Shown here in pieces: positions 36,594 through 45,794 of a stretch of DNA of 64,000 nt (its first letter is position 1; each line of letters opens with the position of its first letter). Origin of the DNA: Endozoicomonas sp. NE40 (GTDB lineage Bacteria; Pseudomonadota; Gammaproteobacteria; Pseudomonadales; Endozoicomonadaceae); assembly GCF_040549045.1 (NCBI RefSeq), contig NZ_JBEWTB010000002.1, positions 2,580,001-2,644,000 of the forward strand, written 5' to 3'. The notes under the pieces were generated by a model that saw nothing but the letters and a program-made list of their open reading frames with translations, searched no databases and had not been told where the DNA came from. The translations under genes were made by a program, and so were the position numbers.

Positions 36594-37811
36594 ATGAAAC
36601 GAGCTATCGTTCTGGTCATGGATTCTTTTGGTGTAGGCGCCACAGAGGATGCTGGTAAATTCGGAGACAAGGGGTCTAACACCATCGGGCATATCGCCAA
36701 AGCCTGCGCTGAAGGCAAGGCTGATATTGGTCGTCAGGGACCTTTACAGCTACCTGTACTAGCCAGTCTGGGGCTGGTGCATGCAGCTCAGGAATCGGCA
36801 GGTGAATTTCCTGCCGGTATGAACACCGATGTCGACATTGTCGGGGCTTACGGGCATGCGAAAGAGCTGTCCAGCGGCAAGGACACCCCCAGTGGTCACT
36901 GGGAGATGATGGGGGTTCCGGTGTTATATGAATGGGGATACTTCAAGGATCTGAAAAACAGTTTTCCTGCGAAACTGCTCAAGGAAATTATGGCAAAGGC
37001 AGACATCCCCGGTTATCTGGGTAACTGTCACTCGTCGGGTACCGTGATTCTGGAGCAGCTGGGTGAAGAACACATGCAAACCGGCAAGCCGATTTTCTAC
37101 ACATCGGCCGACAGTGTGTTCCAGATTGCCTGCCATGAAGAAACGTTCGGGCTTGAGCGCCTCTATAAACTCTGTGAACTGGTCAGGGAGATTCTGGAGC
37201 CTTACAATATCGGGCGGGTGATTGCCCGTCCCTTTATCGGTGATGATGCCGGTGATTTCCAGCGCACCGGTAATCGTCGTGATTATTCCGTACTGCCTCC
37301 TTCACCTACCCTGCTCGATAAACTGGCCGAAACAGGTGGTGAAGTGGTCAGTGTGGGCAAAATTGCCGATATTTTTGCCCATCAGGGCATCACTAAAAAG
37401 TTGAAAGCCAACGGAATTGCCGGACTGTTTGAAACCACCATGCAGGCGTTTGAGTCGGCTGGTGATCAGTCCCTGATCTTCACTAATTTTGTTGATTTCG
37501 ATTCGTCGTTTGGCCATCGTCGTGACGTAGCCGGCTATGCTGGCGCACTTGAACAGCTGGATGCCATGCTGCCCCGCCTGCTGAAAGAGATGGAAGACGA
37601 TGACCTGTTAATTATCACGGCGGACCACGGTTGTGACCCAACCTGGGTCGGCACTGACCATACCCGTGAACACATTCCTGTGCTGGTGTTTGGCCGTAAG
37701 ATCAAGCCGGGCTCTCTGGGACGCCGCGAGACTTTTGCGGATATCGGGCAAAGCCTTGCCAGTTATTTTGGACTGGAGCCGATGGAATACGGCACCAGTT
37801 TTTTAAAATGA
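36594..37811 (+). CDS. deoB: Phosphopentomutase
   Basis: 405 residues from the ATG at 36594, starting MKRAIVLVMDSFGVGATEDA as E. coli DeoB (407 residues) does; six earlier codons are open. Alkaline-phosphatase-superfamily metal motifs lie in SGKDTPSGHWEMMG, FVDFDSSFGHRRD and ITADHGCDPTWVGTDHTREH. It interconverts (deoxy)ribose-1- and 5-phosphate. It is followed by deoD after 18 bp. Confidence 0.95.
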   Translation: MKRAIVLVMDSFGVGATEDAGKFGDKGSNTIGHIAKACAEGKADIGRQGPLQLPVLASLGLVHAAQESAGEFPAGMNTDVDIVGAYGHAKELSSGKDTPSGHWEMMGVPVLYEWGYFKDLKNSFPAKLLKEIMAKADIPGYLGNCHSSGTVILEQLGEEHMQTGKPIFYTSADSVFQIACHEETFGLERLYKLCELVREILEPYNIGRVIARPFIGDDAGDFQRTGNRRDYSVLPPSPTLLDKLAETGGEVVSVGKIADIFAHQGITKKLKANGIAGLFETTMQAFESAGDQSLIFTNFVDFDSSFGHRRDVAGYAGALEQLDAMLPRLLKEMEDDDLLIITADHGCDPTWVGTDHTREHIPVLVFGRKIKPGSLGRRETFADIGQSLASYFGLEPMEYGTSFLK

Positions 37812-37829
37812 GTTAAAGAGGTAAAAAGA

Positions 37830-38534
37830 GTGACTCCTCATATTCACGCTAAACCAGGTGCCTTTGCTGACGTTTGTCTGATGCCTGGTGACCCTCTGCG
37901 CGCAAAATACATTGCTGAAACCTTCCTCGAAGGCTCTGAGCTGGTTAACGAAGTTCGTAACATGCTGGGTTATACCGGTGAATATAAAGGTCGCAAGGTG
38001 TCTGTGATGGGGTCCGGTATGGGCATCCCTTCCGCATCCATCTATTACAAGGAACTGATTACCGAGTACGGTGTGAACAAGCTGATTCGTGTGGGTTCCT
38101 GTGGCGCGATTTCTCAGGATGTCAGGCTGCGTGACATTGTTATTGGTATGGGTGCCTGCACCGATTCAAAAGTTAACCGCATGCGTTTCAACGACCATGA
38201 CTTTGCGGCTATTGCCGACTATGGCCTGCTGGAGAACGCTGTCAGTACCGCCCGTGACAAAAATCTGCCGGTGAAGGTAGGCAACCTGTACTCTGCTGAC
38301 CTGTTCTACAGTCCCGAGAAAGATATGTTCGATATCATGGAGCGACACGGCATTCTGGGGGTAGAGATGGAAGCAGCGGGTCTTTATGGTGTATGCGCTG
38401 AATACGGTGCCAAAGGTCTGGCGATTTGCACAACCAGTGACCATATTCGCCGTGGCGAAGCCCTGTCTCCGGAAGATCGTCAGCTGTCGTTTAATGAAAT
38501 GATTGAAATTGCACTGGACTCTGTGCTGCTGTAA
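37830..38534 (+). CDS. deoD: Purine-nucleoside phosphorylase
   Basis: 234 residues, GTG start with AAAGAGGT upstream. Hexameric (DeoD-type) PNP: MPGDPLRAKYIAETFL, GSGMGIPSASIY, VGSCGAI, GVEMEAAGLYG and the catalytic Asp in TTSDHI. It phosphorolyses purine (deoxy)nucleosides to bases, which the nearby adenine deaminases can use. Operon with deoB. Confidence 0.95.
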   Translation: MTPHIHAKPGAFADVCLMPGDPLRAKYIAETFLEGSELVNEVRNMLGYTGEYKGRKVSVMGSGMGIPSASIYYKELITEYGVNKLIRVGSCGAISQDVRLRDIVIGMGACTDSKVNRMRFNDHDFAAIADYGLLENAVSTARDKNLPVKVGNLYSADLFYSPEKDMFDIMERHGILGVEMEAAGLYGVCAEYGAKGLAICTTSDHIRRGEALSPEDRQLSFNEMIEIALDSVLL

Positions 38535-38540
38535 TCAGCC

Positions 38541-38565
38541 TGAGCCCGATGCAACATCGGGCTCA
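38541..38565. terminator. Perfect 11-bp hairpin after deoD
   Basis: TGAGCCCGATG / CATCGGGCTCA with a CAA loop, between the convergent ends of deoD and a nucleotidase gene and overlapping the latter's stop. There is no T run, so it may be a transcript-stabilising or Rho-associated 3' hairpin. Confidence 0.5.
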
Positions 38566-40137
38566 GCGAGCCATTTGATTGATCACCGGGTCAATATCAT
38601 AGCTGGCAGCCTGAATAGGCGTATTTTGTTCAATATATGACCATAATGCATCCGCATCGGTTCGCTTCAGGTTGATAAAACCCGGATGGTCAATCAGCTT
38701 GGGATAACCGTCTTCACCGGCTGCCAGTGCCGTATTAATGGCCATGCGGTAATTGGCTTTTTCTCTGAGGTCGGTATTGTGAATCCTGATCTTCAGTCCT
38801 TCTTCTTCTGTCAGGCTGAAGGTAACGCCGGCAAATTGCGCAAAGCCACTCTGGCCTTTAGGAATCAGGAAAATCTTTCGAAGGTAGTTCTCTACTTCAA
38901 AGCCTTTCATCTCAACCAGCCCGATCATATTGTTGTCTGGCTGTACAGAAAGAATATCCTGATAAGTAATATTACCTTCCGGCAGGCTTGCCTTAATGCT
39001 GCCTGCATTGACCACGGCAAAATCGGCTCTTGCCATTTCCTGCTGGGCGCAGGCGATAAGGTTGCCGAGGTTCGTATAATCTTCCCGAACTTCGTCAGCT
39101 TCACCTTTCAGACGTTTATCTGAAATACCAATCGTCTGCTGCAGACGAAGTTCACCGTCAAGTTTGTAAGGGGCTAACAGCTCCAGCATTTCCGGAGCTT
39201 CAGGCCAGATTTTTTCGTCACCTTCATGATTGACCGGAATCAGCTGATAGCCAGTCAGCGACAGTTCGCCATTGTTCAGTTCAAAATCAGCCCTGCCAAC
39301 ATATTGCCCGCGGCTGCCAGCCTGAACAATCCAGGTACCGTTCTGTCGGATGGGTTCAAAAAGGACGCTTTGTGAATGCCCACCAACAATCAGGTCATAG
39401 CCTTTTACTTTATCTGCAAAGGCAATATCGCCTGGCGAGTTGAGACTTCCGCTGTTGGTTTCAAAATGCCCAAGATGGGCAAGGGCAATCAGCACATCGA
39501 CTTCGTCACGAAGAATGTTAGAGGCGACACTGCCTGCCCTGATCGGATCAATAAAATCAATGCCTTTGGTATTTTCCGGATGCCCGGTTCTCAGGGTGTC
39601 TGGCGTTGTAATGCCTACGATGGCGACAGAGAGCCCGTCGAAGTTAAAGGTTTTAAATGAGTCAAATCCTGGCTGCCCGGTTTCCGAGTCAAAGATATTG
39701 GCAGCCAGCATGGGAAAGCTGGACAGCTCCTGCTGCATTTTGAGGATATTGGGCGGGATATCGAACTCGTGGCTGCCAATGGCCATGGCATCGTAGCCAA
39801 GCAGATTCATACCCAGAATATCAGGAATGCCGCTTTGCAGGTCGGATTCCGGTACACCTTTGTTGATGTTGCCGCCGGACAGCAGAAGAACATGCCCGCC
39901 TTCGCTTTCGACCTCTTCACGAATGGAGTCTATGAGCGTTTTTCGGGCAGCCATGCCCCACTCACCCTTGTCATTACGCCAGAACTGACCACTGTTGTCG
40001 TTTGTATGCAGGACGGTCAGTTTATGGTTTTTGCCTTCGTCATGGCGACTGTTTTCTGCAGCCGGAGAGCATCCAGCCAGCATGGCTGACAGGGAAAGCA
40101 AGGCTGTGATCAGAGAAAATCGACGAAGTATGGACAT
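38563..40137 (-). CDS. 5'-nucleotidase-like lipoprotein with degenerate active site
   Basis: 524 residues, lipobox MLAGC (Cys23). UshA-type two-domain architecture: N-terminal calcineurin-like domain and C-terminal 5'-nucleotidase domain. Several metal-site residues that the family conserves are changed: HTNDxHG reads HTNDNSG (His to Ser49), LSAGD reads LSGGN (Asp to Asn90), GNHEFD reads GSHEFD (Asn to Ser122). AHLGH and GHSQ remain. The paralog next door keeps all of these. It may be a catalytically dead binding protein or have altered metal use. Divergent from the paralog, convergent with deoD. Confidence 0.85.
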   Translation of the reverse strand: MSILRRFSLITALLSLSAMLAGCSPAAENSRHDEGKNHKLTVLHTNDNSGQFWRNDKGEWGMAARKTLIDSIREEVESEGGHVLLLSGGNINKGVPESDLQSGIPDILGMNLLGYDAMAIGSHEFDIPPNILKMQQELSSFPMLAANIFDSETGQPGFDSFKTFNFDGLSVAIVGITTPDTLRTGHPENTKGIDFIDPIRAGSVASNILRDEVDVLIALAHLGHFETNSGSLNSPGDIAFADKVKGYDLIVGGHSQSVLFEPIRQNGTWIVQAGSRGQYVGRADFELNNGELSLTGYQLIPVNHEGDEKIWPEAPEMLELLAPYKLDGELRLQQTIGISDKRLKGEADEVREDYTNLGNLIACAQQEMARADFAVVNAGSIKASLPEGNITYQDILSVQPDNNMIGLVEMKGFEVENYLRKIFLIPKGQSGFAQFAGVTFSLTEEEGLKIRIHNTDLREKANYRMAINTALAAGEDGYPKLIDHPGFINLKRTDADALWSYIEQNTPIQAASYDIDPVINQMAR

Positions 40138-40364
40138 GGATTGTCTTTATCGCGTTGGTTTTAGTGCAGGGTGGAATATATCACTGCCGTTCCAAAGAGA
40201 GTGTCGGGGAAAGGAGGGTGCTACGAAAAGTCTGTGTAAAGAACTTTCGATATGAATAATAAATTTATCAATAACAAAGACTTATAAAAGCAGTGTCGCT
40301 TTTTGTTCAGTATCAGGATGTCGGGGGGTATTATCCGCCGGTCTTCAACACAGGAGTATGAACC

Positions 40365-42011
40365 ATGCTCAGACAGCGCCTTGTGTCTCTATTTCTGATG
40401 GGTATTGCATTATTACTTATCGGTTGTGCGAACGACCAACCTGTCCCTACATCAGAAAAGCTGAAGTCTGTAAAATTTACTGTTGTCCATACCAACGACA
40501 ATCATGGGAAGTTCTGGAGAAACCGTCACGGTGAAATGGGAATGGCAGCCCGCAAAACCCTGATTGACCGCATTCGCAGGGACGTTGAAAACGAAGGCGG
40601 AAAGGTGCTGGTGCTGTCTGCGGGCGATGTGAATACCGGTGTGCCAGAGTCTGATATTCAGCAGGCTAAGCCAGATTTTATTGGTATGAATATGATCGGC
40701 TACGACGCCATGGCGCTGGGCAACCATGAGTTTGATAACCCTCTGGATGTGTTACTGGAACAGGAACGCTGGGCTGACTTCCCTTTTCTGGCTGCCAACA
40801 TTTTCTATAAAAACGACGATAACCTTCTGTTCAGACCCTACATCATGAGAAACCTTAAAGGGGTTCGGGTCGCTATCCTGGGGCTGACCACTGAAGACAC
40901 CGAAGCTCTGGTGATGCAGGACAATGTGAAAGATATCTATTTCACCAATGCCGTGAGTGCGGCAAAAGAGTGGGTGCCTAAGCTGAAAAGGGACGAAAAA
41001 GCGGATGTTGTCATTGCCCTCACGCATATTGGTCATTACCTCAATGCACAATATGGCTCCAATGCGCCCGGTGATGTGACTCTGGCAAAAGACGTCAATG
41101 GTATAGATATTATTGTGGGCGGACACTCTCAGAACAAAATGGAAAAGCCGGATATCAAGAACAGCACGTATATCCTGCAGGCATGGGAATGGGGCAAGTA
41201 TGTAGGGCGAGCTGATTTCGTGTACTACTACGTTGATAACTTTGACGGTAAAGGAAACCGTAGTGGTGTATTGAAAATGGTCAACTACCGGTTGATTCCT
41301 GTGAACCTGAAAAGGCAGGTTCTGGTGGACGGCAAAAGTGAGTGGGTTAGCATTGAGCCGGAGATTCCGGAAGACCCTGATGTGTTGAGAGTGCTGAAGG
41401 TTTATCAGGATAAAGCGTCAAAAATGCTGCTGCGAAACGTTGGCGAACTGGATAAATCTATGCCCGGAGAGCGTGAACTTGTTCGTAGCCGCCCTGCTGC
41501 TATTGGGGTGTTAATTGCCAGGGCGCAAATGGAGAAAACAAAAGCAGACCTGGGCGTTGTAAACGGCGGAGGCATCCGGACCGGCCTGCCTGCTGGCAAC
41601 ATTACTGAAAAGGATGTTCTGAGTGTTCAGCCATTTGGCAATATGGTTTGTTTCCTGGAGATGAATGGCACAGAGCTGAAACACTTTGTAGAAGACATTG
41701 CCAGTATTGAACCAGGCAATGGCGGCTTCGCTCATTTCAGCGACAACGTTCGTTTGACTATCGCGGGTGGCGATAATCTGACCCGACTTGAGATCAATGG
41801 GAAGCCTGTTCAGAAAGACAAAACCTATCGACTGGCGATCAATGAATTCTCAGCCGGTGGCGGCGATAAATGGCCTGAAATTGATAACAATCCGACATTT
41901 ATCAATACCGGCTATACCGATGCAGTGGTGCTGAAGGAATACATTCAGAAACATTCACCGTTGAAGCGGGTTAATTTTGAGCCGCAGACGGGGGACATCG
42001 TCAGGAAGTGA
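40365..42011 (+). CDS. UshA-type 5'-nucleotidase/metallophosphatase lipoprotein
   Basis: 548 residues, lipobox LLIGC (Cys21). Intact family motifs HTNDNHG (42-48), LSAGD (84-88), LGNHEFD (118-124), THIGH and VGGHSQ, followed by a C-terminal nucleotidase domain (NGGGIRTGLPAGNIT, FLEMNGTELKHFVE). Likely periplasm-facing hydrolysis of nucleotides to nucleosides, feeding Tsx and the deo pathway. Head-to-head with the degenerate paralog (227 bp apart). A GGAG site (ACAGGAGTATGAACC) precedes the ATG. Confidence 0.88.
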   Translation: MLRQRLVSLFLMGIALLLIGCANDQPVPTSEKLKSVKFTVVHTNDNHGKFWRNRHGEMGMAARKTLIDRIRRDVENEGGKVLVLSAGDVNTGVPESDIQQAKPDFIGMNMIGYDAMALGNHEFDNPLDVLLEQERWADFPFLAANIFYKNDDNLLFRPYIMRNLKGVRVAILGLTTEDTEALVMQDNVKDIYFTNAVSAAKEWVPKLKRDEKADVVIALTHIGHYLNAQYGSNAPGDVTLAKDVNGIDIIVGGHSQNKMEKPDIKNSTYILQAWEWGKYVGRADFVYYYVDNFDGKGNRSGVLKMVNYRLIPVNLKRQVLVDGKSEWVSIEPEIPEDPDVLRVLKVYQDKASKMLLRNVGELDKSMPGERELVRSRPAAIGVLIARAQMEKTKADLGVVNGGGIRTGLPAGNITEKDVLSVQPFGNMVCFLEMNGTELKHFVEDIASIEPGNGGFAHFSDNVRLTIAGGDNLTRLEINGKPVQKDKTYRLAINEFSAGGGDKWPEIDNNPTFINTGYTDAVVLKEYIQKHSPLKRVNFEPQTGDIVRK

Positions 42012-42088
42012 GTCTGCAGAAAATCGATCTTAAGCGAAGATCGCTGCTATTCAAGGTTTGCAACCATAATCGGGGTAAAGTAGAGCTT

Positions 42089-42739
42089 ATGGGTATCTAT
42101 ATGGCAGACCTGGAAAAAGGAGATCTTATTTTCCAGCATGTGGCAAATGCCAATCTTGAAAGCACTTTTGTATGTCATGCGGCAGTTGTTGCCCAGCAGG
42201 TTGTGAGGCTGAAACCCCTGATATTTGATATTGCGAATCCAGCGGGGTTTTGCAAAAGACCCCTTTCTTCTTCTCCGGCGCCTTTTTGGTCAGCTTATCG
42301 CGTAAGCGACCTGTTGCTGGCTGCAAAGGCTGCTTTGATAGGCAACTACTGGATTAGCAACTGCCCCCGCGTAGTCTATAGCACTAAAAAAAATCGGCTC
42401 ACCAGTCACGGGGCGTTCAGTATTTTATCAATGGCGACTGCATTTGCGGGGCGCTCTTATTTTGGTACCCATTCTATGGCCTATGCTAATTACCTCTGTA
42501 CACAGTGTTTGACGACACTACCACGTGAAATTCATCCGGATAATACCAGTTTATTTTCGGGAGAGGTTTGTACTTACCTTCCCATTGCCTTGTACCAAGC
42601 GGCTTCCGGAGCAGAAGTTGTAAAATACATGGCTTTAGATGCAAGGAAGTCTATATCAAGGGATCTGGTAAAGTACCTGAATAAAAATCCTGAGTGGCGA
42701 TTTTTGGGTACCCTGGATATGACCAGGCCTGAAATGTAG
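42089..42739 (+). CDS. Unrecognised protein, possible papain-like (YiiX/NlpC-type) fold
   Basis: 216 residues from the ATG at 42089; a GTG at 42008 overlapping the previous gene is also open. The beginning, LEKGDLIFQHVANAN then CHAAVV, resembles the GDLxF...HxGIV opening of permuted papain-fold proteins. A later VCTYLPIALYQAAS could supply the cysteine segment (YCSELV-like). Spacing is loose and I am not sure. No signal peptide. Lower GC than the flanking nucleotidase; no operon logic. Confidence 0.45.
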   Translation: MGIYMADLEKGDLIFQHVANANLESTFVCHAAVVAQQVVRLKPLIFDIANPAGFCKRPLSSSPAPFWSAYRVSDLLLAAKAALIGNYWISNCPRVVYSTKKNRLTSHGAFSILSMATAFAGRSYFGTHSMAYANYLCTQCLTTLPREIHPDNTSLFSGEVCTYLPIALYQAASGAEVVKYMALDARKSISRDLVKYLNKNPEWRFLGTLDMTRPEM

Positions 42740-42771
42740 GGTACTTTTTTAGGGTCAACCCATGGTTCAGG

Positions 42772-44187
42772 CTAAAAAATCACAAAATTGTAATCCAGCC
42801 AGACCCGCAGATCATTTTCCTCTTTGTTGATCGCTTTCATCAGCTCCCTGTCATTTCGATAGATGCCGTATTCTAGCTTGAACTCCAGACCTTTCAGCAC
42901 CTTCTGCGGGAAAATGTATTTGACCCATATATCGTGTTCGTTCTCAGAGACTCCCACCTTTTTGCTGCTTTTTTTGTCAGAAACAATTACGTCCATGCCA
43001 GAACCATAGAAATAGCCATAGCCCAGGTGTAAGCCTTTGGCTCCAAGAGAGGAAAAGTCATAGCTGACGCCTGCCATCCAGACGGTTTCGCCATCGTACA
43101 GCATATCTTCAGCAAAAGGGCTGGTCGGCATTCCCCAGATACCGTGTGTATTTTTGCCGAGGTCGTAATAATACACGGCTGGCGCAGCATACAATGCGCC
43201 GTTGTCTGCCCGGAACTTGTGGGTTTTTGACTCAGCCTTAAATGTGCTGACTGCGGCATCAAAACTCCAGCTGCCAACGGTCAGGGTGGCATTCAGGTTG
43301 CCTGCTGTCGCTTTGTCGTCAAATGATTTTTTACCAAATACTTCGCCTGACCACAGGTTGCCGTCTTTCCTGGTGTGGAACACTATTCCTCCTAACCGGA
43401 GATTCATGGTTTCGGATAACGGGGTTTTCCAGTTGATTTCGGCATTATGTGCCTGCAGGAAGCTTTTGGAAAAAGCGTTGCGGTATTTCAGCTCCAGACT
43501 CTGCTGGTTGGTCAGGTCAGAGGTATGGGCCAGCTCGGCAGCCAGGATATAATCAATTCTTCTTCCGTTGAAGTTTTCGATCCTGTTGAATTTGTCCTCG
43601 TTTCGCAGGGATATTTTATTCACCCAGGCAAACTTGAACTGTGTTTCATACAACCGGGTGTTCAGGTTAACCCCTTCCCAGGTACTGGGAACGGTACGTG
43701 AACCAGAGCTTGAAACCAGCCCTGTGTATAGCGACTGGCGACCCACTTTCAGCCTGCCGGAGAACGGGTTGCCTTCCTGTTCACATTTCAGTTCAAACCA
43801 GGCCTGGCCCAGTTTGGAAAACCCTTCCTGCTTGCCGTTTTTACCGGTTTTTAACAGCTGGTAGGAATCTTTGAACCGGTCTTTGTCGTAATGGAGCTTC
43901 GCCGCGCCATAGAATGAGCCACCAACAGCGAACAGGTCACCGAGGTAACCTGAGCGTACATTCAGGTGCAAACCTCCGGTCCAGGCACCTGCCCGGTAGG
44001 GTTTGACCCCCTGGTCTTTGCTGTAAGTGTTTTCTACGTCGTAGTACACCGTACGAATTTTGCCGTCTATTGCTCCGTCGTCTATAAACGGCGTACCGGT
44101 GACGGCCAGACAACTGCCGGAAGCTATCATACATGAGGCTATCAGGCATGAGGGCAGGGGGAAGAGAGCAGGCTTTAGAGCAGGCAC
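42772..44187 (-). CDS. OprD-family outer-membrane porin
   Basis: 471 residues with an N-terminal signal peptide ending near SGSCLAVTG. IRTVYYDVENTY, GGLHLNVRSGYLGDLFAVGGSFYGA, LKVGRQSLYTGLVSSSGSRTVPSTWEG and a C-terminal phenylalanine-ending strand (LDYNFVIF) are typical of OprD-type 18-strand porins for amino acids, peptides or aromatic acids. Substrate not predictable. Monocistronic, on the minus strand. Confidence 0.85.
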   Translation of the reverse strand: MPALKPALFPLPSCLIASCMIASGSCLAVTGTPFIDDGAIDGKIRTVYYDVENTYSKDQGVKPYRAGAWTGGLHLNVRSGYLGDLFAVGGSFYGAAKLHYDKDRFKDSYQLLKTGKNGKQEGFSKLGQAWFELKCEQEGNPFSGRLKVGRQSLYTGLVSSSGSRTVPSTWEGVNLNTRLYETQFKFAWVNKISLRNEDKFNRIENFNGRRIDYILAAELAHTSDLTNQQSLELKYRNAFSKSFLQAHNAEINWKTPLSETMNLRLGGIVFHTRKDGNLWSGEVFGKKSFDDKATAGNLNATLTVGSWSFDAAVSTFKAESKTHKFRADNGALYAAPAVYYYDLGKNTHGIWGMPTSPFAEDMLYDGETVWMAGVSYDFSSLGAKGLHLGYGYFYGSGMDVIVSDKKSSKKVGVSENEHDIWVKYIFPQKVLKGLEFKLEYGIYRNDRELMKAINKEENDLRVWLDYNFVIF

Positions 44188-44284
44188 AACGAGCTACCTG
44201 TTGTGTGACAAACGTTGACAACTCAGTATAGTGGCTCGTTGTTATATGCCCTCCTCCCTGAGGAAATGAAAAGCTATTGAGCGA

Positions 44285-44509
44285 TTAATTTTCCGCAAAC
44301 GTTTCTATATAAAGCTTCTCAACCTTTTCCCGCGCCCATGGGGTTCGGCGAAGGAACTTCAGGCTGGATTTAACAGAAGGCTCATGGGTAAAGCACCCGA
44401 TGTTGATCAATTGCCCGAGGTTTTTCCAGCCAAAATGTGACTGAAGGTCCGTGACTATTTTTTCCAGGGTAATTCCGTGGAGGGGGTTGTTAGGTTGTTG
44501 CAACTGCAT
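44285..44509 (-). CDS. VF530 (DUF2132) family small protein
   Basis: 74 residues: NNPLHGITLEKIVTDLQSHF, FGWKNLGQLINIGCF and EPSVKSSLKFLRRTPWAREK, the compact all-alpha VF530 pattern. Members are suggested to bind nucleic acid; function unproven. Stand-alone. Confidence 0.85.
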   Translation of the reverse strand: MQLQQPNNPLHGITLEKIVTDLQSHFGWKNLGQLINIGCFTHEPSVKSSLKFLRRTPWAREKVEKLYIETFAEN

Positions 44510-44612
44510 ATCGGGTCAGTCCTGCTTTATGAAATATCAACAGGAGTTTAATGCATATTCTGATCACGGATTAATATTCTGCTGATTCGCTGCCATCTTG
44601 TTTCTAACAGGC

Positions 44613-44646
44613 AAAAAAAATGCTCTCAAGGCGAGAGCATTTTTTG
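44613..44646. terminator. Bidirectional intrinsic terminator after tsx
   Basis: ATGCTCTC / GAGAGCAT stem with A8 on the left and T7 on the right. Ends the tsx transcript on the minus strand. Confidence 0.85.
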
Positions 44647-44690
44647 AATCAGTACACTTCTATCAGAGCGCTTTCATCAGAGCGCTTTGA

Positions 44691-45428
44691 TCAGAAATTG
44701 TATTTCAGGCTGTAGATGACGCCGTCCTGATAAGTGGCATTACCCAGCTTGTCATCAGCGTAGCGGTACTGCAGACCAGCTGTGATGCTGTCGGTTGCAT
44801 TCCACCAGAAACCAACACCACCGTTGTGACCCGATTTTTTAGAGGAACCGCTTGCACTGCGCAGGTAGTTGGAGTTGCGACCGAACTCGTATTCGTGCCA
44901 GTTAGTCACCATGAAGTCTTCGCCCATGGCTTTAAAGTTGTAACCGGCTACCCAGCCCAGCATGTAACCGTTGTTACCACTGAAATAGGTGGTTTCAGCG
45001 TTGTGCAGGGCAAGAACAGGCTTGAAGAAGTAGTTATCACCAGCGAAGTTGTAACCGAAACCGACAAAGCGGTTCTGTTCGTCAAAATCGTGGGTGCTCA
45101 GGTCGTAGATTTGAGCAAACAGGTTGAAACCAGAGTCACCCAGATTGATACGGGTGTTTCCTTTCATCGCGACACGGCGGCCACTTTCGCTGCTTTTGTG
45201 TGGGTTTTCCAGATCAATGAAACCGTACACTTCACCCCAGGTAAAACCGGCACCACCTTCTACTTCAAGATAAGTGAAATCGTCGTGAGCTGTGTTCTTT
45301 TCGGTTTTGTTGGTCCAGTCCAGGCGGTTGATGCTGACGTTACCAAAGCCGTACAGGTAGTCGGCGCTGGCGGTGGCAGCAGCGGTCATTGTTGCCAGGG
45401 CAATCGTAGCGTTACGCAGCAGTTTCAT
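44691..45428 (-). CDS. tsx: Nucleoside-specific outer-membrane channel Tsx
   Basis: 245 residues from the ATG at 45428, whose product begins with a signal peptide (LLRNATIALATMTAAATASA); 15 more codons upstream are open but not needed. SADYLYGFGNVSINRLDW, GEVYGFIDLENPHKS, FVGFGYNFAGDNYFFKPVL and a C-terminal LKYNF strand identify the Tsx family 12-strand channel. It lets nucleosides cross the outer membrane, which fits the nucleotidases and deo genes here. Confidence 0.9.
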   Translation of the reverse strand: MKLLRNATIALATMTAAATASADYLYGFGNVSINRLDWTNKTEKNTAHDDFTYLEVEGGAGFTWGEVYGFIDLENPHKSSESGRRVAMKGNTRINLGDSGFNLFAQIYDLSTHDFDEQNRFVGFGYNFAGDNYFFKPVLALHNAETTYFSGNNGYMLGWVAGYNFKAMGEDFMVTNWHEYEFGRNSNYLRSASGSSKKSGHNGGVGFWWNATDSITAGLQYRYADDKLGNATYQDGVIYSLKYNF

Positions 45429-45794
45429 GAATGGCCAGTTCCCAGTGTGAAGTGTGTCAGCCACAAGAGGCATTGCCTATGGGCGACAAGTACCTGTTGT
45501 GGTCAAAATTCGTTGGGCAGAATTTATAGAGTCTGTAAATAAATAGGCATGGTTGATTTCCGATCAATTCGACTAAAAAGTATACGACCTGGCGAAGCTG
45601 TGTAGTGCAAAAGTGTGGCGGATTGAGTGATATTCTCTGGCTTATGGTGGTCAGTTCTTATCTGGATATTGATGATCTTCGTGCGTGTCGAATCTGCGTT
45701 CAGTTTTTTTGCATTATTAGCACTTCCATCGGTCAAAATGGAATAACTGGACTATGCTTTTGCGCCTGTGATTACAACTTTCAGCAAAAATGCG
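45429..45794. other. Intergenic region between tsx and a secreted unknown
   Basis: 366 bp holding the divergent promoters. A TATAAA for tsx is visible on the minus strand at 45523-45528; no clear -35 or CytR/CRP operator could be made out. No gene supported. Confidence 0.4.
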
